Below are positions 1-11,124 of a DNA stretch of 64,000 nucleotides, in pieces (the first letter of the stretch is position 1; the number at the start of each line of letters is the position of its first letter). The notes under the pieces are model-generated. The model saw nothing but the letters and a program-made list of their open reading frames with translations. It was not told where the DNA came from and searched no databases. This DNA is from Hsuehochloa calcarea (lineage: Eukaryota > Streptophyta > Magnoliopsida > Poales > Poaceae), in the NCBI GenBank assembly GCA_036346395.1, contig CM070601.1:17357763-17421762 (forward strand), written 5' to 3'. A program made the translations under genes and the position numbers.

Positions 1-192
1 CAAGCCAACAGATCATATTCTCATATTCACGTAAGATCTATTTTTTGAATGTTATTTGCAAAGTCCACACAAGAAGTGCACCAGGAGGTTAAAGCTCTTT
101 GACTTGAGTACACAGAAGGTGTACCAAGTCAGTCATGCTTTTTTGCTTAGTTTACACAGATCAGTACCAGTAAATTTTAGGTTTTATTCTTC

Positions 193-966
193 ATGGCGAC
201 TTTGAAGTATGATCTTCCACTCCTGGGTCGAGACACAAGATTTTCGCTGTAGCAAGTCAAGATGAGGGTTGTGTTGGCACAGATAGATTTGGACGATGCA
301 TTGGAAGGTTTTGAGAAACAACCTATCGAATGGACCGCAGAGAAGAAACATAAAGACAGTAATACTTTATCTCAGATTTACCTTTATCTATCAAATGATA
401 TTTTGCAGGATGTTTTAAAGCAGAAGACATCTGCTGTATTATGGCTAAAACTAAAACAGATTTGCATGACAAATGATCTCACCAGCAAGATGCATCTCAA
501 GCAAAAAATGTATTCTCACAAATTGCAAGAAGGAGGATCCGTGCTTGACCATCTTTCGGTGTTTAAGGAGATCATTACCGACCTAGAGTCGATGGAGGTA
601 AAATATGATGATGAGGATTTTGATCTTACTCTTTTGTGTTCACTACCTAGTTCTTTTTCAAATTTCAGAGATACCATATTATATAGTAGAGATACTCTCA
701 CTCTTAATAAAGTTTATGAAGCTTTACATGCAAAGGAGAAGATGAAACATATGGTACATTCTGAAAATTCAAGCTCGCAAGGAGAAAACTTGTTTATTCT
801 TGGCAGGCAAAAGGAGAAAAACTCAAACAATGGATCTCGAGGCAAAAGTTCGAACAGCTACAAGAACCGGTCAAAATCAAGAGGTAAGTACAAGTCATGC
901 AAATATTACAAGAAAAGTGAGCACAACATCTCTAAATGCTGGAAGCTACAGAATAAAGAAAAGTGA
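193..966 (+). pseudogene. Copia 1 gag, with premature stop
   Basis: Gag forms the virus-like particle and binds element RNA. The reading frame starts at ATG 193; codon 20 is TAG (250-252), where the family has tryptophan, so the long open part starts only at the internal ATG 262. The body (LSNDILQDV, LWLKL, QKMYSHKLQEGGSV) is the UBN2-type gag domain. The C-terminal zinc knuckle is degraded: CKYYKKSEHNISKC has Tyr where the second Cys of the CCHC motif belongs. The frame ends at 964-966 before the protease. It is a pseudogene because of the stop and the damaged knuckle. Confidence 0.85.
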
Positions 967-1994
967 GCTGGCTATTATAAGCCAAAAGGTAAAGCAGATG
1001 ATGAAGGTAAAGCCTCCCTTGTTGCTGATGATAATCCTAATGGAGAAATTCTTGTTGTATTTGCTGGATGTGCTAAGACCAATGATAAATGGATTCTTGA
1101 TTCTGCATGTACTTTTCATATGTATCCTAATAGGGACTGGTTTGCTACTTATGAATCTATTGATGGTGGTATTGTGTTGATGGGTGATAATTCATTTTGT
1201 AAGGTTGCAAGACTTGGTTCAGTTCAGATCAAGATGTTTGATGGTATTGTCAGAACTTTGACAGATGTGAGGCACATTCCATATTTGAAAAGGAATCTCA
1301 TCTCTTTGAGTACTCTTGTTACTAAAAGGTACAAGTATTCTAGTGAAGGTGGAGTTTTAAAGGTATCAAAAGGTTCTCTTGTTGTGATAAAAGTTGATAT
1401 TAAAACTGTCAATCTATACCATCTACGAGGTACTACAATATCAGGTAATGTTGTTGTAATTTCAAGTTCATTATCCGATTCTAATGCTACTATTCTTTGG
1501 TATATGCACCTTGGGCATATGAGTGAACTTGGTTTAGCAGAATTGAGCAAGAGAGGACTTCTTGATGAACATAGCATTGGCAAGCTGAAATTTTATGAGC
1601 ACTGTGTGTTTGGCAAACACAAGAGGGTGAGATTCAATACTTCAGATTATACTACAGAAGGTATTTTGGATTATGTGCATTCTGATTTATAGGGGCCATC
1701 TACCAAGACATCGCTAGGAGATGCTAGTTATATGTTAACAATTGTTGATGATTACTCTAGAAGAGTGTGGCTTTATTTCTTGAAGTATAAATTAGAAGCA
1801 TTTTCAGCATTTAAAGAGTGGAAGACTATGATTGAAAGGCAAACTGAAAAGAAGGTAAAGGAACTTCACACTAATAATGGGATGGAATTCCCCAGAGGTA
1901 CCCTGGGAGAAGCCCAATAAGTGGTTGTGAGTTCTAATGAATTTGAATCATATTGCAAGGCCTTCTACGAAGGGATTGTCGGACACTACACCGT
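967..1994 (+). pseudogene. Copia 1 pol, first part: protease and N-terminal integrase
   Basis: The frame continues from gag. Protease is seen as WILDSACTFHMYPN (active Asp in DSA). The integrase pre-domain follows (LWYMHLGHMSELGLAEL, then YEHC where the HHCC motif expects CEHC). A TAG at 1690-1692 interrupts the frame just after DYVHSDL. The integrase core appears as YMLTIVDDYSRRVWLYF and LHTNNGMEF; the second catalytic Asp (normally TDNG) is Asn. After GMEF, about 40 bp of foreign sequence (1891-1930) precede the next Copia codons (SNEFESYCKA), and homology stops at ACACCGT (1988-1994), where the Gypsy block begins. It is inactive on several counts. Confidence 0.85.
1906..1935 (+). repeat. 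30-bp direct repeat, left copy, at the Copia/Gypsy junction
   Basis: Thirty bases ending GTGGTTGTGAGTTCT are identical to 13534-13563 at the other side of the Gypsy insertion. Flanking bases are also partly shared (GAGGTACCCT at 1895-1904 and 13515-13524), but the right copy has extra bases between the blocks. The left copy is separated from the Gypsy interior by about 55 bp of Copia sequence, so it is not a simple 5' LTR end. It looks like filler or rearrangement debris derived from the LTR. Confidence 0.8.
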
Positions 1995-2107
1995 GGGGTT
2001 CTTCCGTAATCTCTTGTCAACATACTCTCTTTTCCAATCTCATGCAATTATGGCGGAGAATGGAACGAGGAGAACTGGTTTGACTTGGCAGACACGCAGA
2101 CGCCGAC

Positions 2108-4334
2108 ATGGATGCCGGTTTCGACTATGAACCGAGTGATGCATCCACGATGGTGATGTTGCCTTCTGAGATTATTCTCCAGAAACCATCCCATTAATAG
2201 AGTTGAGGAGGATCCTTATCCCCACAACAATACGCCCAACAGAGGAGCCATTTCCCTCAAAGGACAAGGGTCAATCCGACCAGACCGCCCGAGGAGGACT
2301 CACAACGCGACGAGAGTTTTTTCTCCAAGTGTTCAAGTCCCTTAAGACGGTCCGACTTGGTAAGTCAAGTTCGGGAGCCACCATTCCTGACTCCACCAAA
2401 GATCTAGTGATTCTCTCTCGTGGTAACTCCAGAGAGGTGGAGTCAAGCATGCTTTTCCCAAGAACGACCGCCTCCCGCAGATCTCATTTGCGAACGGAGA
2501 TGCTTATAACCCGAGTTCCCCTACCGGATGGGATTACTCCAAGTCGCCAGATGGTGTCCTCGAGCACTCCTCAAGCGGGAGGCCTCGAGCGCAAGTGAGA
2601 ATCATCAACGGAGGTCTTCGCCCTTCCCCAAATCGTGGTCACCTCATGGAGGCCGAGATAAGAAGACTCCCGAAGATCACACACTGCGCCCGTGGTAATG
2701 GCAAGGGCACCACCGCTGGCGAGAGGACCAACACTGATGAACGCGAGGAAATCCTCGACATTCTCGCACTCCACTAAGAAGGCCTCAAAGACTCGAGGAG
2801 GAAGATTTTGATGTCGCCAAGAAAGAAAATTGCACCCGTAAGAACTTGCTCGGCGCATTCAACATCGCTGGAGGAGGTACAAGAACTCCGTGACATCAAC
2901 GACTTGCTCGAGAATCCCACCAAGAGCTTGCTCGAACGCCAGTGGTACGATCTCTTTGTCAAGAGATTACGCAAAGACTTCGAACCGTGATGACAAGACG
3001 GAGGTACCTCATCAACAACACTCGTGTAGTCGTAGCAATACGACTTCCTCAAATACCGATCAATCGAATATTTTCACGTAGGAATCGACACGACCATAAG
3101 TCGAATCGATTCCCTATTCGAGAAATACCTTCGATAAGTCAAGATCAAGAAGCCCTCAAGAGGTGATCATTCACCACTTCGACAAAGAAATTCACAACGA
3201 GTGGAATACGAGGAGTATTCTTCTCGAGAACTCGAGGCCTACTACGCAGTCAGTCACCACACGGTATCGTCAGATACGATCACTGGTGACATTAACCCTT
3301 CTTTTCTACAAAGAAGGCGCTAAGAAGTGATTACCGGATGCCGCATTTTCGCCGACCTTCGAGCGCTCACGCCACCTCATTTTCGACCGGTGAACATGGA
3401 GAAATTTGATGGATCTCAAAATCCCATCGAATTTCTTCAGATCTATACAACACCGTCCGAGCAAAGCAGGAGGAGGAGAGCATGTAATGGCGAATTACCT
3501 TCCGATCGTGCTCGAAGGATCCGCCGATCGTGGTTATTAAACCAACCACTCGAGTCGATCTACTCTTAGCAACACCTCTGTGATCTTCTACAGCGAATTT
3601 CCAAGGCACATACAACCGCCTCGAAAAGAAGACGACTTGCACCGGATAAAATGTAACAACAACGAGACTTTGCGCCAATTCATCAAACGCTTTAGTCGTT
3701 CAGAACTCAATTCGGAAATTTCGATTCCTCCGTGATCGTGGCTTTTAAGCAAGGAGTCCGCAGAGAAGAATAACGGAGGACATTGCTCAATCCTCCCAAC
3801 ATCGTTGTTAGAACTCTTCGAGATGGCCGATCGATATGCAATCGCTTCGAGGCAATGAGTGGAACAACACTATCGATCGAGAAACATATACTCCTCGAGA
3901 GCAAGGTGAGGTTGGTAAGGATAAAAAGCAAAAAGTCCAAGAAGAAAATAAAAATCAAAACCACAAGCCGCTGGTTCCAAGGAGGCTCTGGCCGTGAAAG
4001 ATGGAGAGCCCCAAACCACCAAGTCGCACTCGATCAAGGCAAAGGTAAGCGCTACGATCGTAGGAACGACAAACCAAGGTGGTGTCCTTTTCATAAAAAG
4101 GAAGGACATGACCTCCAAGAATCGCCGAAGTTTTCCAAAGAAAGCTCGAGGACTACTACAACTAAGAAAGCACCACTCCCTACTCTCGAACAGGTAGGAC
4201 ATACGAGTGGCCAAAAGTCGTCGGATGATGAGGAGATGCCATTCCAAGATCCGCAACATACCGTTGAGCACATCTACGGAGGATCATCGGCATACGACTC
4301 CAAACGACAACTTAAAGTCACGGACGAGAGGTAA
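2108..4334 (+). pseudogene. Gypsy (Tat-type) gag, broken into many frames
   Basis: The frame starts with MDAGFDYEPSDASTMVM at 2108 and soon hits stops. Recognisable pieces are spread over three frames: a basic and charged N-terminal region (2200-3100), the capsid-like motif HFRPVNMEKFDGSQNPIEF (3378-3435; the family has YDG..NP), and a zinc-knuckle remnant WCPFHKKEGHDLQES near 4081-4125. Gag would form particles; here it cannot be translated as one chain. Boundaries are approximate. Confidence 0.7.
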
Positions 4335-7019
4335 ATTCAATACATACTCCTCTCACAATAAATTACCAAGTGGTCTGAAGTTACCATCTCTTTTGAGAAG
4401 GATGACCGCCAATCACTACGAGTCGATCAGTCGATATCCGATTGGGTCGAACCCACCATCAACAACCGCCGAGTCAATCGAGTCTTGGTTGATGGTGGTA
4501 GTTCTTTGAACATATTATTTACTAAAGCCCCGGACGAGATGCAAGTACCGGGATAAAGGTAAGGCGCAGACGATATTCCTTTCATGGAATCGCATCGGTC
4601 TTCACCAAACCTATTGGCCAAGTTTCTCTTCCTTTAACATTTGGCTCACCAAGTAATTTCGTGACGTAGAAAGTCTCCTTTGATGTGGTCGATTTCGACA
4701 CGATATAACGCCATACTCGACGACCAACTTTGGCAAAATTCTTAATGGCTACTCATTACGGGTATCAATGTCTTAAGATGCCATGTCCCAAAGGAGTGAT
4801 CACCATTCAGCAGACAAAAGATGGCGATAGTCATGATCGCCGATCCTCGAGATGGTTGGTCAAATACCAACTCGAGATGAAAGTCACCGACTAGCAAGTC
4901 GGCCTAAAAGCTGCACCAAAGCCGAACAACCAAGTCAAAAGGTTCCTCCGACGCAAAGAACCCTCAAGATCGCTCGCGACGGAGACTTCCGACCCCAAAT
5001 AGGAAGACGCCCTCATTACCTTCCTCCGAGCTAACGCAGATGTCTTTGCGTGGCAAGCATCCGACATGCCCGAGTCCCTGTGGAGGTGATCGAGCACGTG
5101 CTAGCTTTACTACCGATAAAGTACCGTAAAACAAAAATTACGGAGATTTGCCCCGATCGACGAGATGCTATTAAATCGAGTTGGATAAGCTACTTAAAGC
5201 GGACTTTATAAGAGAAGTCAACCACCCAGTGGTTGGCTAACCTCAGAATGGTCAAAAAGTCAAACGGCAAATGGCGATGTGCGTGGACTTTACCGATCTT
5301 AATAAAGCTTGTCCAAAAGATGATTTCCCTTTACCTCGTGATCGATCACCGTTGATTCAACTGCAGTTGTGAGATATTAAGTTTTTAGATGCATATTCGA
5401 TACCACCGGATCAATATGTGTTTAAACGATGAAGAAAAGACCGCATTCATTACTCCATTTGGTACCTTTTGCTATGTCAAAATGCCATTTGGTCTAAAGA
5501 ATGCTGGTGCTTCTTTTCAACGCCTAATGCAATCGACTTTTCATCTCAATTAGGCCGAATTTGGAAGCCTATGTTGATGATCTAGTCGTAAAAGCATTAA
5601 GAGACTTAATCATATCACCGACCTACAAGAAACATTCGACAACCTCGTAAAGCACCGCTTAAAACTCAATCCAGAGAAGTGTGTGTTTGGAATTTCTTCA
5701 GAAAATTGCTTGGATTCCTAGTATCCGAACGAGGAATCAAGCAAATCTGAAAAATAAAAGCCATCCTCCGATCGCCCTCCAAACACAAAAAGGAAGTCCA
5801 AAACTCACTTGGGTGCATGGCGGCTTTAAGTCGTTTCATCGCACGACTAGGAGAAAAAGGACTACCTTTCTTTAAACTTCTCAGAGACATGAAGGTTTTG
5901 AGTGGTCGAACGAGGCAAACGCCGCTTTGAGGATGTCAAGAGGTATCTTTCGAGTGCTCCTGCTCGGTTTCTCCAAAGCCGTAAAAGACGCTCTTAATTT
6001 ACCTAGTCCGCCACGCCACGAGCAAAGAAGCGCAAGATTAGTCGTAGAACGTGAAAACGCATAACGACCGGTTTACTACGCCGGTTTTACGGGCCTAAGG
6101 AGCGCACCCTCGTGTCCAAAACTTCTATATGCCCTCCTCATGTCTTCGAGGAAATCTGCGCATTATTTTCAGCGCACAAAATAGTCAGTCTGCCCGAGTT
6201 TCCTTTGGGAGCAATCCTCCATAATAAGGAAACAATGGACGCATGGCAAAATGGTCACGAACTTGGGAGTTCGACCTCCATTTCGTGTCCCGAACGCCAT
6301 AAAATCCTGCATCTTGGCGCACTTTGTCGCCGAATGGACAAATCTGAACTGCTCAGATCCCGATCGATTCCCACGACCGGTGGATGATGTACTTTGACGG
6401 GTCACTTACTTTAAGTGGCTCGAGAATTTCGGGTGGTCTGGTATCTCCTAATGGAGAAACCTTAAAGTATGCCATACAATTAAACTTTCGTGCTACTAAC
6501 AATGTAGCAGAGTACGAAGGTTTGCTAGCCGGCATACGAGCCGCGAAAGCACTCTCAATTAAATCGACTACTCGTGAGAGGAGACTCTCAACTAGTCGTG
6601 AATCAAATCGGAAAGAGTACCAATGCTCTAACTCAACAATGGCTCGGTACTTATCGTAAGCGTAAGCTAGAAAAACATTTTTAGGTTTCGAGGTACAATT
6701 TATCCCTCGAAGGATAATTTCTCGCAGACCAACTCGCTCGGATGGCTTCTTCCCGATCCACGCACTAAAAGGAGTTTTCTTGGAGCAACTCTAAAACCGC
6801 CTCTCAGTCGAAGAACCGTAAACACCTCCTCTTGAGATGGCCTCATTAGATTACGAGGATACCGGATGACTCCCATCTACGAATATCTTTACAAGGGTTC
6901 CAGTGCCAAGAAGATCTTGAGGCGGATCGCTTATCCCGAAAAGCCAAAATGTATACTTTGGTTGAGGAGTCCTCTATAAACGAGGAACCCAAGGGATACT
7001 CATGCGATGCATTCCGCAA
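4335..7019 (+). pseudogene. Gypsy pol: protease, reverse transcriptase and RNase H remnants
   Basis: The protease active site is seen as VLVDGGSSLNILF near 4483-4521. RT motifs lie between 5220 and 5610: RMVKKSNGKWR, FLDAYS, EEKTAFITPFGTFCYVKM, PFGLKNAG, and EAYVDDL, which is the YVDD catalytic box. RNase H appears near 6384-6620 as YFDGSLTLSG followed by FRATNNVAEYEGLLAGI. These motifs are separated by frameshifts and stops, so no active enzyme can be made. Order and motif style agree with Tat-type elements. Confidence 0.8.
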
Positions 7020-8084
7020 AACGAAGGAATAACACTCCTTCATGATATACACAAGGGCATCCGTGGGACGATACTTCCTACTGTAACATTGGTTGGTAAA
7101 GCCTTTCGACAAGGTTTCTCTCGCCTACTGACTGCACGATGCTAAGGAGGTGGTTAAAAGTGTGTTCATGCCAATTCCATGGTAGATGATACACCAACCA
7201 CTCAAGCATTACAAACAATACCTCTTTCTTGGCCTTTTGCACTGGGGCTTGATATCCTAGGACCGCTTCCCAAAGCTCCGGGAGGTTTCAATTCCTTTTG
7301 TGGCTATTGACACGCTCACAAAATGGATCAAGCCGAACTCAGAATCGATAACAACAAGCAAAGAAAAAGGTTCATGATGAGAAGCGTAATTAGTCGATTT
7401 GGAGTTCCAAGTCGGATAATTACAGACAATGGTAAACAATTCGCAAGTGCAAAATTTCAGGAATTTTGCGACGAATTGGGCACCAAGTTATGCTATGCTT
7501 CTGTTGCACATCCCCAAAGCAATGGGGCGGTCGAACGTGCAAACGGCCAAATAATGCGAGGAATTAAAACTCGAGTCTTCGACCAGCTTGTTAAACGCTC
7601 GGGGGCTTGGGTACAAGAATTACCTTCTATATTATGGGCAGTTCGTACGACCACCAGTCGAGCAACAGGAGAAACACCATTTTTTCTAGTTTTTGGAGCC
7701 GAAGCCATGCTTCCTCCGGAGCTAAAATTGCGGTCGACACGAGTTGAAACCTTCAACAACTCAGACCAGGAACAACTTCGAGCAGATGACATTAACCTAC
7801 TCGAAGAGAGGAGAAACCTAGCCTTAATCCGTTCGGCAGTCTACCAACAAGCCCTGCGCAGATACTATAATCGTAAGGTCCAACCTCGCAGCCTTGCTGT
7901 AGGTGACTTGGTATTGAGGCTCTGCCAATCCAAGTCTAATCGGAATAAACTTTCCCCTAAATGGGAAGGTCCTTACACAGTGGTCGAAGTAACTCGGCCA
8001 GGGTCGGTACGACTAGCAATGGAAGATGGACAGGTTCTCTCAAACTCTTGGAACATCGACCAGTTACGCAAATTCTATGTGTGA
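7020..8084 (+). pseudogene. Gypsy integrase, longest surviving reading frame of the element
   Basis: The H2C2 zinc region is decayed (LLHDIHKGIRGT, then TLVGKAFRQGF, about 7030-7120). The first catalytic Asp is in ALGLDILGPLP (about 7230-7270). From 7323 a 253-aa frame stays open with the other two catalytic residues, RIITDNGKQF and HPQSNGAVERANG, and a C-terminal region (KLSPKWEGPYTVVEV) that resembles the GPY/F module of Gypsy integrases. The frame ends RKFYV at 8084. The N-terminal part is out of frame with the core, so the full enzyme is broken. Confidence 0.85.
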
Positions 8085-8221
8085 CCAGTTCCTCAAGCAA
8101 TAAAAGTCCAGGTACTTTCTACCTCTTTTTGCCTTGGGTAGTGCTTTTTTAATCTTTCGACTATGATATGAAAACACCCAGTTTTCTTTACACTGGCCGA
8201 AAAGCGAGAAACGCCATCCGT

Positions 8222-8760
8222 CGAAACTTCTCCTCTCGCATGTGGTTCTCGCCCACTAGAAGGAATTTCCTAGCATCGACTGCTACTCATTTTTGCCGCC
8301 AATACAAAGAGCTCGGGTTTTATCTAGTCGTAATGTTATCAAAGCCAACTTTCTCAATCTTAGTCTATTTTTTCCAAAGAAATTCAAAAATATTCTAAGT
8401 AGAGTACACTTTCTTACATTTGTTCGACCACATTTGGTGTACTCGATTTGTTTTAATCGGTCGAAGGAAGAGACACACCTAGTCAAGTCTTTCCTCTCTG
8501 CATGTGGTCCCGCCCACTAGAAGGAAACTTCCTAGTGTCGCCGCCTCCTACTTTTGCTATCGGAAAAGACTTATCAAGTCCACCAAAAAGGACGAACGAA
8601 TGACTAAAGTACTCTAAGACGCTTGCTTAACTCAAGTTGTCGTTCTTGGTTTGATTAAACTAGTCGGAGATGGGAACATCACCTAGTCGAAGCCTTCCTC
8701 TCTCGCACGTGGTCCCGCCCACTAGAAGGAACTTCCTAGTGTCAAGTCGCTTCTACTCTT
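8222..8760 (+). repeat. Three spaced copies of a GTGG-CCCGCCCACTAGAAGG unit in the Gypsy tail
   Basis: The block CCCGCCCACTAGAAGGAA, preceded by CTCTC(G)CA(C/T)GTGG and followed by TTCCTAG(T/C), occurs near 8230-8275, 8490-8540 and 8695-8745, at spacings of about 205-265 bp. The sequence between copies is also partly related (pieces such as CACCTAGTC and TACTTTTG). It lies just after the integrase stop, where Tat-type elements often hold tandem arrays. Confidence 0.7.
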
Positions 8761-10149
8761 TTCGACCAAAGGCTTGACAACCGTAACAAAAGCTATAAGT
8801 TAAATAAACCTCTCTTTGTTTTCGTAAACCCCATTTTTAAACACTATTTATTTAGATTGTCTAAACAATCTAAGCAAATAGTCGGGGCTAGGATAAAGTT
8901 ATTAATTTGACTTCAATTCTTAGTCTTTCATTCGCTTATTATCTTTTGAGTTACTAACTACTCGACAAGATGATTTTCGAAATGAAGCGGATCATATATT
9001 ACTCATTAACAAAATTGTCCGCCTTTACAAGGTAGTTACAAGATTACTCAAGGGGAGAGCCTAGTGCATTTCCTCCGCCACCTTTTACCAATCGATCGCA
9101 TTTCTCAATCGACGACTTGCCTCGATTCAGATGATCAAGTCGGCTTCAATTGGTTTAACATTAAGACGGGGTCTTGAGCTTTAAGTTTCGCCAAAGCGTA
9201 ACTCTCATCGCAGCTTCGATCGCTTCCTTATTGATTCAAATTGATTAGTCTTCGAGTGGTCACCATTTCTTGCAATTTTCCGACTTGTTCCCCAATGGTA
9301 CTTGTGTGAGCAAACTATGGTATCTTCTCGAGGAGTTTTTCCTCGAATGTAGCTCATTAAGCACATTGTTCAGAGAGTGATGTTGCCTTGAAGACTAGTC
9401 TTCATCAACTCCATCTCCGTTGGGTACAAGTCAAGCCTCATGAAGCTTCTTGTTTTCACCACTTGTTCGAAAAGAATAATATCGGTCAAACAAAGATATA
9501 CTTCTAGAGGAAGATAACACAAAGATAATTATAGGTAAAAGCTTTTCTTACCTACTAATTGAGAATCCAATTTCTTGACCTCTTCTCGATGGGAAGCAAT
9601 AGTTTCAAAGATGCTTTTGCTCCCATGCTCGATGTCCTCTCAGATTCATCTTAGCAATGCGATGCACTCATTGCAGATTAAGGTCTTTGCTTGGATTTCA
9701 AATTTCAAGGCTTCTCAATTGGGCAACAATTTACGAACAAGAAATTGGTATTAGAAAAGGAAAATACTCAAAAAGAATAACAGTAAAGATTTACTTACAT
9801 TAATCGAGTTCTAAAACCCTCGAGTTCTTGATCCTTATTCGCAGTAATGCGGAAAACTCCTAATAACCAAAGATTTTTCTTGAACTTGATCCGAGCTTCC
9901 ATCTCTTTTTCTTTATCCGAGAAGAAAGGAGGGTCGAGTAAAGGTTAAAGATCAAAAGCGCCTTAAGTTCGTAACTTCTTCGCTTATTTTTTCCTGCAAT
10001 CTTTTAGATGCAGAGACAGTCTCTCAAGTCTATCCGAGAGAACTAATACTTCATTCCTTAGCCTCCTCGACTCCTCTTTTCACAATGAGTGAGTCACTAA
10101 GGTCTTCGTATCACCGCTTAACCTACAAAAACAGAACGAAGATAAACAT
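8761..10149 (+). other. Non-coding tail of the Gypsy element
   Basis: No reading frame with recognisable homology was seen on either strand. Sequence is AT-rich with scattered TCGA and CTCGAG-like words typical of the surrounding Gypsy DNA. Confidence 0.5.
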
Positions 10150-10275
10150 CACCGAATGGTTGTGAGTACTTCTACAACCACCGACCTAGTCGTAAGTTTT
10201 TCTCGCGACTAAGATATGGTTGTAGTCTTTCTACGACCACTACCGGTCGTAAATAGTCGTAAGTTCTTTCGATCG
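10150..10275. repeat. Cluster of GTCGTA / TACGAC inverted-repeat words, first group
   Basis: Short words GTCGTAAGT and CTACGAC alternate every 20-40 bp, with variants such as GGTTGTAG, so that neighbouring words can pair as hairpins with 6-7 bp stems. The same words recur at 11806-11905 and 13195-13390 in this element and at 43070-43230 in a related LTR. They lie in non-coding Gypsy DNA. Confidence 0.65.
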
Positions 10276-11124
10276 ATACTTCGCCATGAGTTTCTTCCAT
10301 GACTATTCTCGTGAAACATTTTATGAGTATTTAAGTCAAAACAACTATGAATGATAAGTGACTTACCACCTCTCCGCCTCGAGCAGAGTAGTTCTTTCTC
10401 TTGTCTTAGTTTAAAAGTTGTCGATGATACTCACCGACAACAAAGAATTTGCTCCAGCTTTACGCAAAAAGAAAATAGTGAGAAGGGAAGGAAAGCCACA
10501 TATATAAGTATTCAAGATACTTACATTCATAGTCGTTCTAGCAAAAATCGAATATACAAGGTCCGGTGTCGCACTTATCTATCCTCGCGACTTTGTCCCA
10601 CCACACCTTCTCGAGGCGCGTTGTCAAAAGTATTCTCCGTATTGGGAATATCTTTGGGATGGGGACTCGGTCACGAGATTTGTAAGCGTAAGACCCTACG
10701 ACGGAGGCAGCCCAAAGAAGTCACCACGGTTGAAATTTTCTCCTTCCGGTTCTGTGATTTCTTGGGTAGGGAAGGAACGCCCCTCCTCGATTTCCTTCCT
10801 AGAGCGGTGCGCAGTCGGTCACCACCTTGACCAGAGGCTTCCACACCGCCTCGTTGTTTCTACGACTTCAGAGTCATAGCGGCCACCTCAACAAGAATAC
10901 CGCTACCTCAAGAGTCGATTCACGACTTCAGCAGATGTGGGAGACACTGGGAGTCTCGACTTCATCGCCACCGGCCAAGGGTGATGCTTGACCACCTCCA
11001 TTGCTACCTCTCCAAGAGTCAAGGGATAGCAATGGACTTCTCGTGAAGCATTCCCTGGGTCAAGGAGTCTGACCAAATAAAGAAAAGCAAATCAGATTGT
11101 GAAAAGAAAAAGGTAAATGTCGTT

